Shown here: positions 14,210 to 15,580 of the stretch, piece after piece
Position numbering within the stretch: the first letter of the stretch is position 1
Layout of the letters: each line of letters opens with the position of its first letter
DNA from: Clostridiales bacterium
GTDB lineage: Bacteria > Bacillota > Clostridia > Oscillospirales > Butyricicoccaceae
Reading direction: 5' to 3'
NCBI GenBank assembly: GCA_019418305.1
Contig: DYCA01000033.1
Location: forward strand, 2,178 to 17,757
Length of the DNA: 15,580 nt
Translations under genes and position numbers: made by a program
Notes under the pieces: model-generated
Database searches by the model: none
What the model was told of the DNA's origin: nothing
Seen by the model: the letters and a program-made list of their open reading frames with translations, nothing else

Positions 14210-15418
14210 ATGAAAATTATCGAGGGCGGCGTGTGCGCCGCACAAGGTTTTACTGCAGGCAGTATTCGCTGCGGCATCAAGGACAGCCGAGTAAATGATG
14301 ACACTGCCGTTATTTTCAGCGCATGTGAATGCACCGCTGCGGCGACCTATACGATGAACCGCGTCAAGGCGGCACCGGTTTATGTCACCATGGAGCACCT
14401 GGAAAACGGCGTGGCGCGTGCGATTATTGCGAATGCCGGTAACGCCAACGCCTGTGCGCCGGACGGCATGGAGAATGCGCGCCGCATGGCGAAGGCGGCA
14501 GCTAAACTGCTCGGTGTGGATGAGGAGGACGTTGTCGTCGCTTCCACCGGCGTCATCGGCCAGCGGTTGCCGGTTGAGTGTATTGAGGAGCATCTGCCGG
14601 AAATCAAGTTGGAAGAGAACGGATCGGAGAAGGCGAATCTCGCTATCATGACGACCGATACTAGGACTAAGACTGCGGCGGTCGAGTTTACTATCGGCGG
14701 AAAAACTTGCCGCATCGGTGGCATCTGCAAGGGCAGCGGCATGATTCATCCGAACATGGGAACCATGTTATCGTTTATCACGACCGACTGTGCGATAACG
14801 CATGAAATGTTGACTGAAGCCTTGCAGGAAAACGTGCGTAAGACGTATAACCGTGTTACAGTCGACGGAGATACCTCGACCAACGATATGTGTGTTGTGC
14901 TGGCTAACGGTAAGGCGGGTAACGAACTGATTGATTGGCAGGACGAGGACTATCAGGTGTTCTGCAAGGCGCTGGGTGAAGTCAATACTCGTCTGGCGCG
15001 TCAGATTGCGGCGGATGGCGAGGGTGCGACTAAGCTGGTTACCTGTACGGTGGGCGGTTCGCGATCGGAAGAGACGGCCGAGCGTCTGGCCAAGGCGGTT
15101 GTCGGATCGAATCTGGTCAAAGCGGCCATGTTCGGCGCGGACGCCAACTGGGGTCGGGTGCTGTGTGCGATGGGCTATTCCAAGGCACCGTTCCGACCGG
15201 AATATGTTTCTGTTGCGTTTTCGTCTGCTGCGGGCAGCATTACGGTTTGCGAAAAGGGCGAGGCAGTCGATTTTGACGAGGATGCTGCCAAGAAGATCCT
15301 GTCCGAAAAGGAAGTTGTTATTGCAGTTAATGTCAATGAGGGAGAATACTGTGCGACAGCATGGGGCTGCGATTTGACTTATGACTACGTCAAGATCAAC
15401 GGCGACTACCGCACCTGA
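14210..15418 (+). CDS. argJ: Bifunctional glutamate N-acetyltransferase/ornithine acetyltransferase
   Basis: A 402-residue precursor that cleaves itself into two chains. It then transfers the acetyl group from N-acetylornithine to glutamate (the acetyl cycle), and in bifunctional members also uses acetyl-CoA. The oxyanion-hole motif STGVIG is near residues 111-116. NAGNANAC is near residues 74-81. The self-cleavage site falls in GMIHPNMGTML, where Thr185 is the expected nucleophile after Gly184; many homologues have Ala before this Thr. AAAGGAG (14193-14199) lies 10 bases before the ATG. It follows argC by 39 bases. Because ArgJ is present, no separate argE deacetylase is needed for the cycle. 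Whether it can also do the first acetylation cannot be read from sequence. Confidence 0.97.
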   Translation: MKIIEGGVCAAQGFTAGSIRCGIKDSRVNDDTAVIFSACECTAAATYTMNRVKAAPVYVTMEHLENGVARAIIANAGNANACAPDGMENARRMAKAAAKLLGVDEEDVVVASTGVIGQRLPVECIEEHLPEIKLEENGSEKANLAIMTTDTRTKTAAVEFTIGGKTCRIGGICKGSGMIHPNMGTMLSFITTDCAITHEMLTEALQENVRKTYNRVTVDGDTSTNDMCVVLANGKAGNELIDWQDEDYQVFCKALGEVNTRLARQIAADGEGATKLVTCTVGGSRSEETAERLAKAVVGSNLVKAAMFGADANWGRVLCAMGYSKAPFRPEYVSVAFSSAAGSITVCEKGEAVDFDEDAAKKILSEKEVVIAVNVNEGEYCATAWGCDLTYDYVKINGDYRT

Positions 15419-15421
15419 TAA

Positions 15422-15580
<159 letters not shown>

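Overview
The window reads as a chromosomal segment from a Clostridia-class Firmicute. The reasons are strong GGAGG/AAAGGAG ribosome-binding sites, sigma-A-type promoters with 17-bp spacers, hairpin-plus-T-tract terminators, and a gene set (NMT1/THI5-like importer, DegV, PadR with a HAAS-type partner, ArgR-type boxes) typical of gut Oscillospirales-like bacteria. Base composition is moderate (about half GC by eye). The family-level placement is inference; no rRNA or tRNA gene is present to anchor it.

Layout. (1) 1-2164, plus strand: the 3' part of an ABC ATPase, a permease and an NMT1/THI5-like lipoprotein, together an importer probably for a thiamine-pyrimidine precursor, ending in a hairpin terminator. 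(2) 2366-4460, minus strand: a two-gene operon with an M24-family metallopeptidase upstream of a DegV/FakB-type fatty-acid-binding protein. (3) 4608-7399, plus strand: cardiolipin synthase, then the two halves of a split ThrE-type exporter. The promoters of blocks 2 and 3 lie back to back. (4) 7439-8099, minus strand: a PadR regulator overlapping a small HAAS-like membrane protein. Divergent from it on the plus strand is a small multidrug-export-family membrane protein (8253-8744). (5) 8855-10297, minus strand: nicotinate phosphoribosyltransferase for NAD salvage, with its own promoter and a dyad at the transcript start. (6) 10547-15580, plus strand: an arginine-biosynthesis operon argG-argH-argC-argJ-argB (argB cut by the window end), with a near-consensus promoter and a tandem ArgR-type box upstream.

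How the genes work together. ArgJ, ArgB and ArgC form the acetylated-intermediate part of the glutamate-to-ornithine route, with ArgJ recycling the acetyl group. ArgG and ArgH convert citrulline to arginine. argD and argF/carbamoyl-phosphate functions must lie outside the window. The other blocks are independent housekeeping or transport units.

Six start codons were chosen on ribosome-binding-site or promoter evidence rather than taking the longest frame (DegV, cardiolipin synthase, ThrE N-half, HAAS protein, nicotinate phosphoribosyltransferase, argB). No stretch over 300 bases lacks a gene. I found no CRISPR array, transposase, phage gene, tRNA or rRNA, and no convincing evidence of an undescribed multi-gene system. 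The most open items are the PadR/HAAS/exporter divergon, the palindromic element between argG and argH, and the dyad in the nicotinate phosphoribosyltransferase leader.
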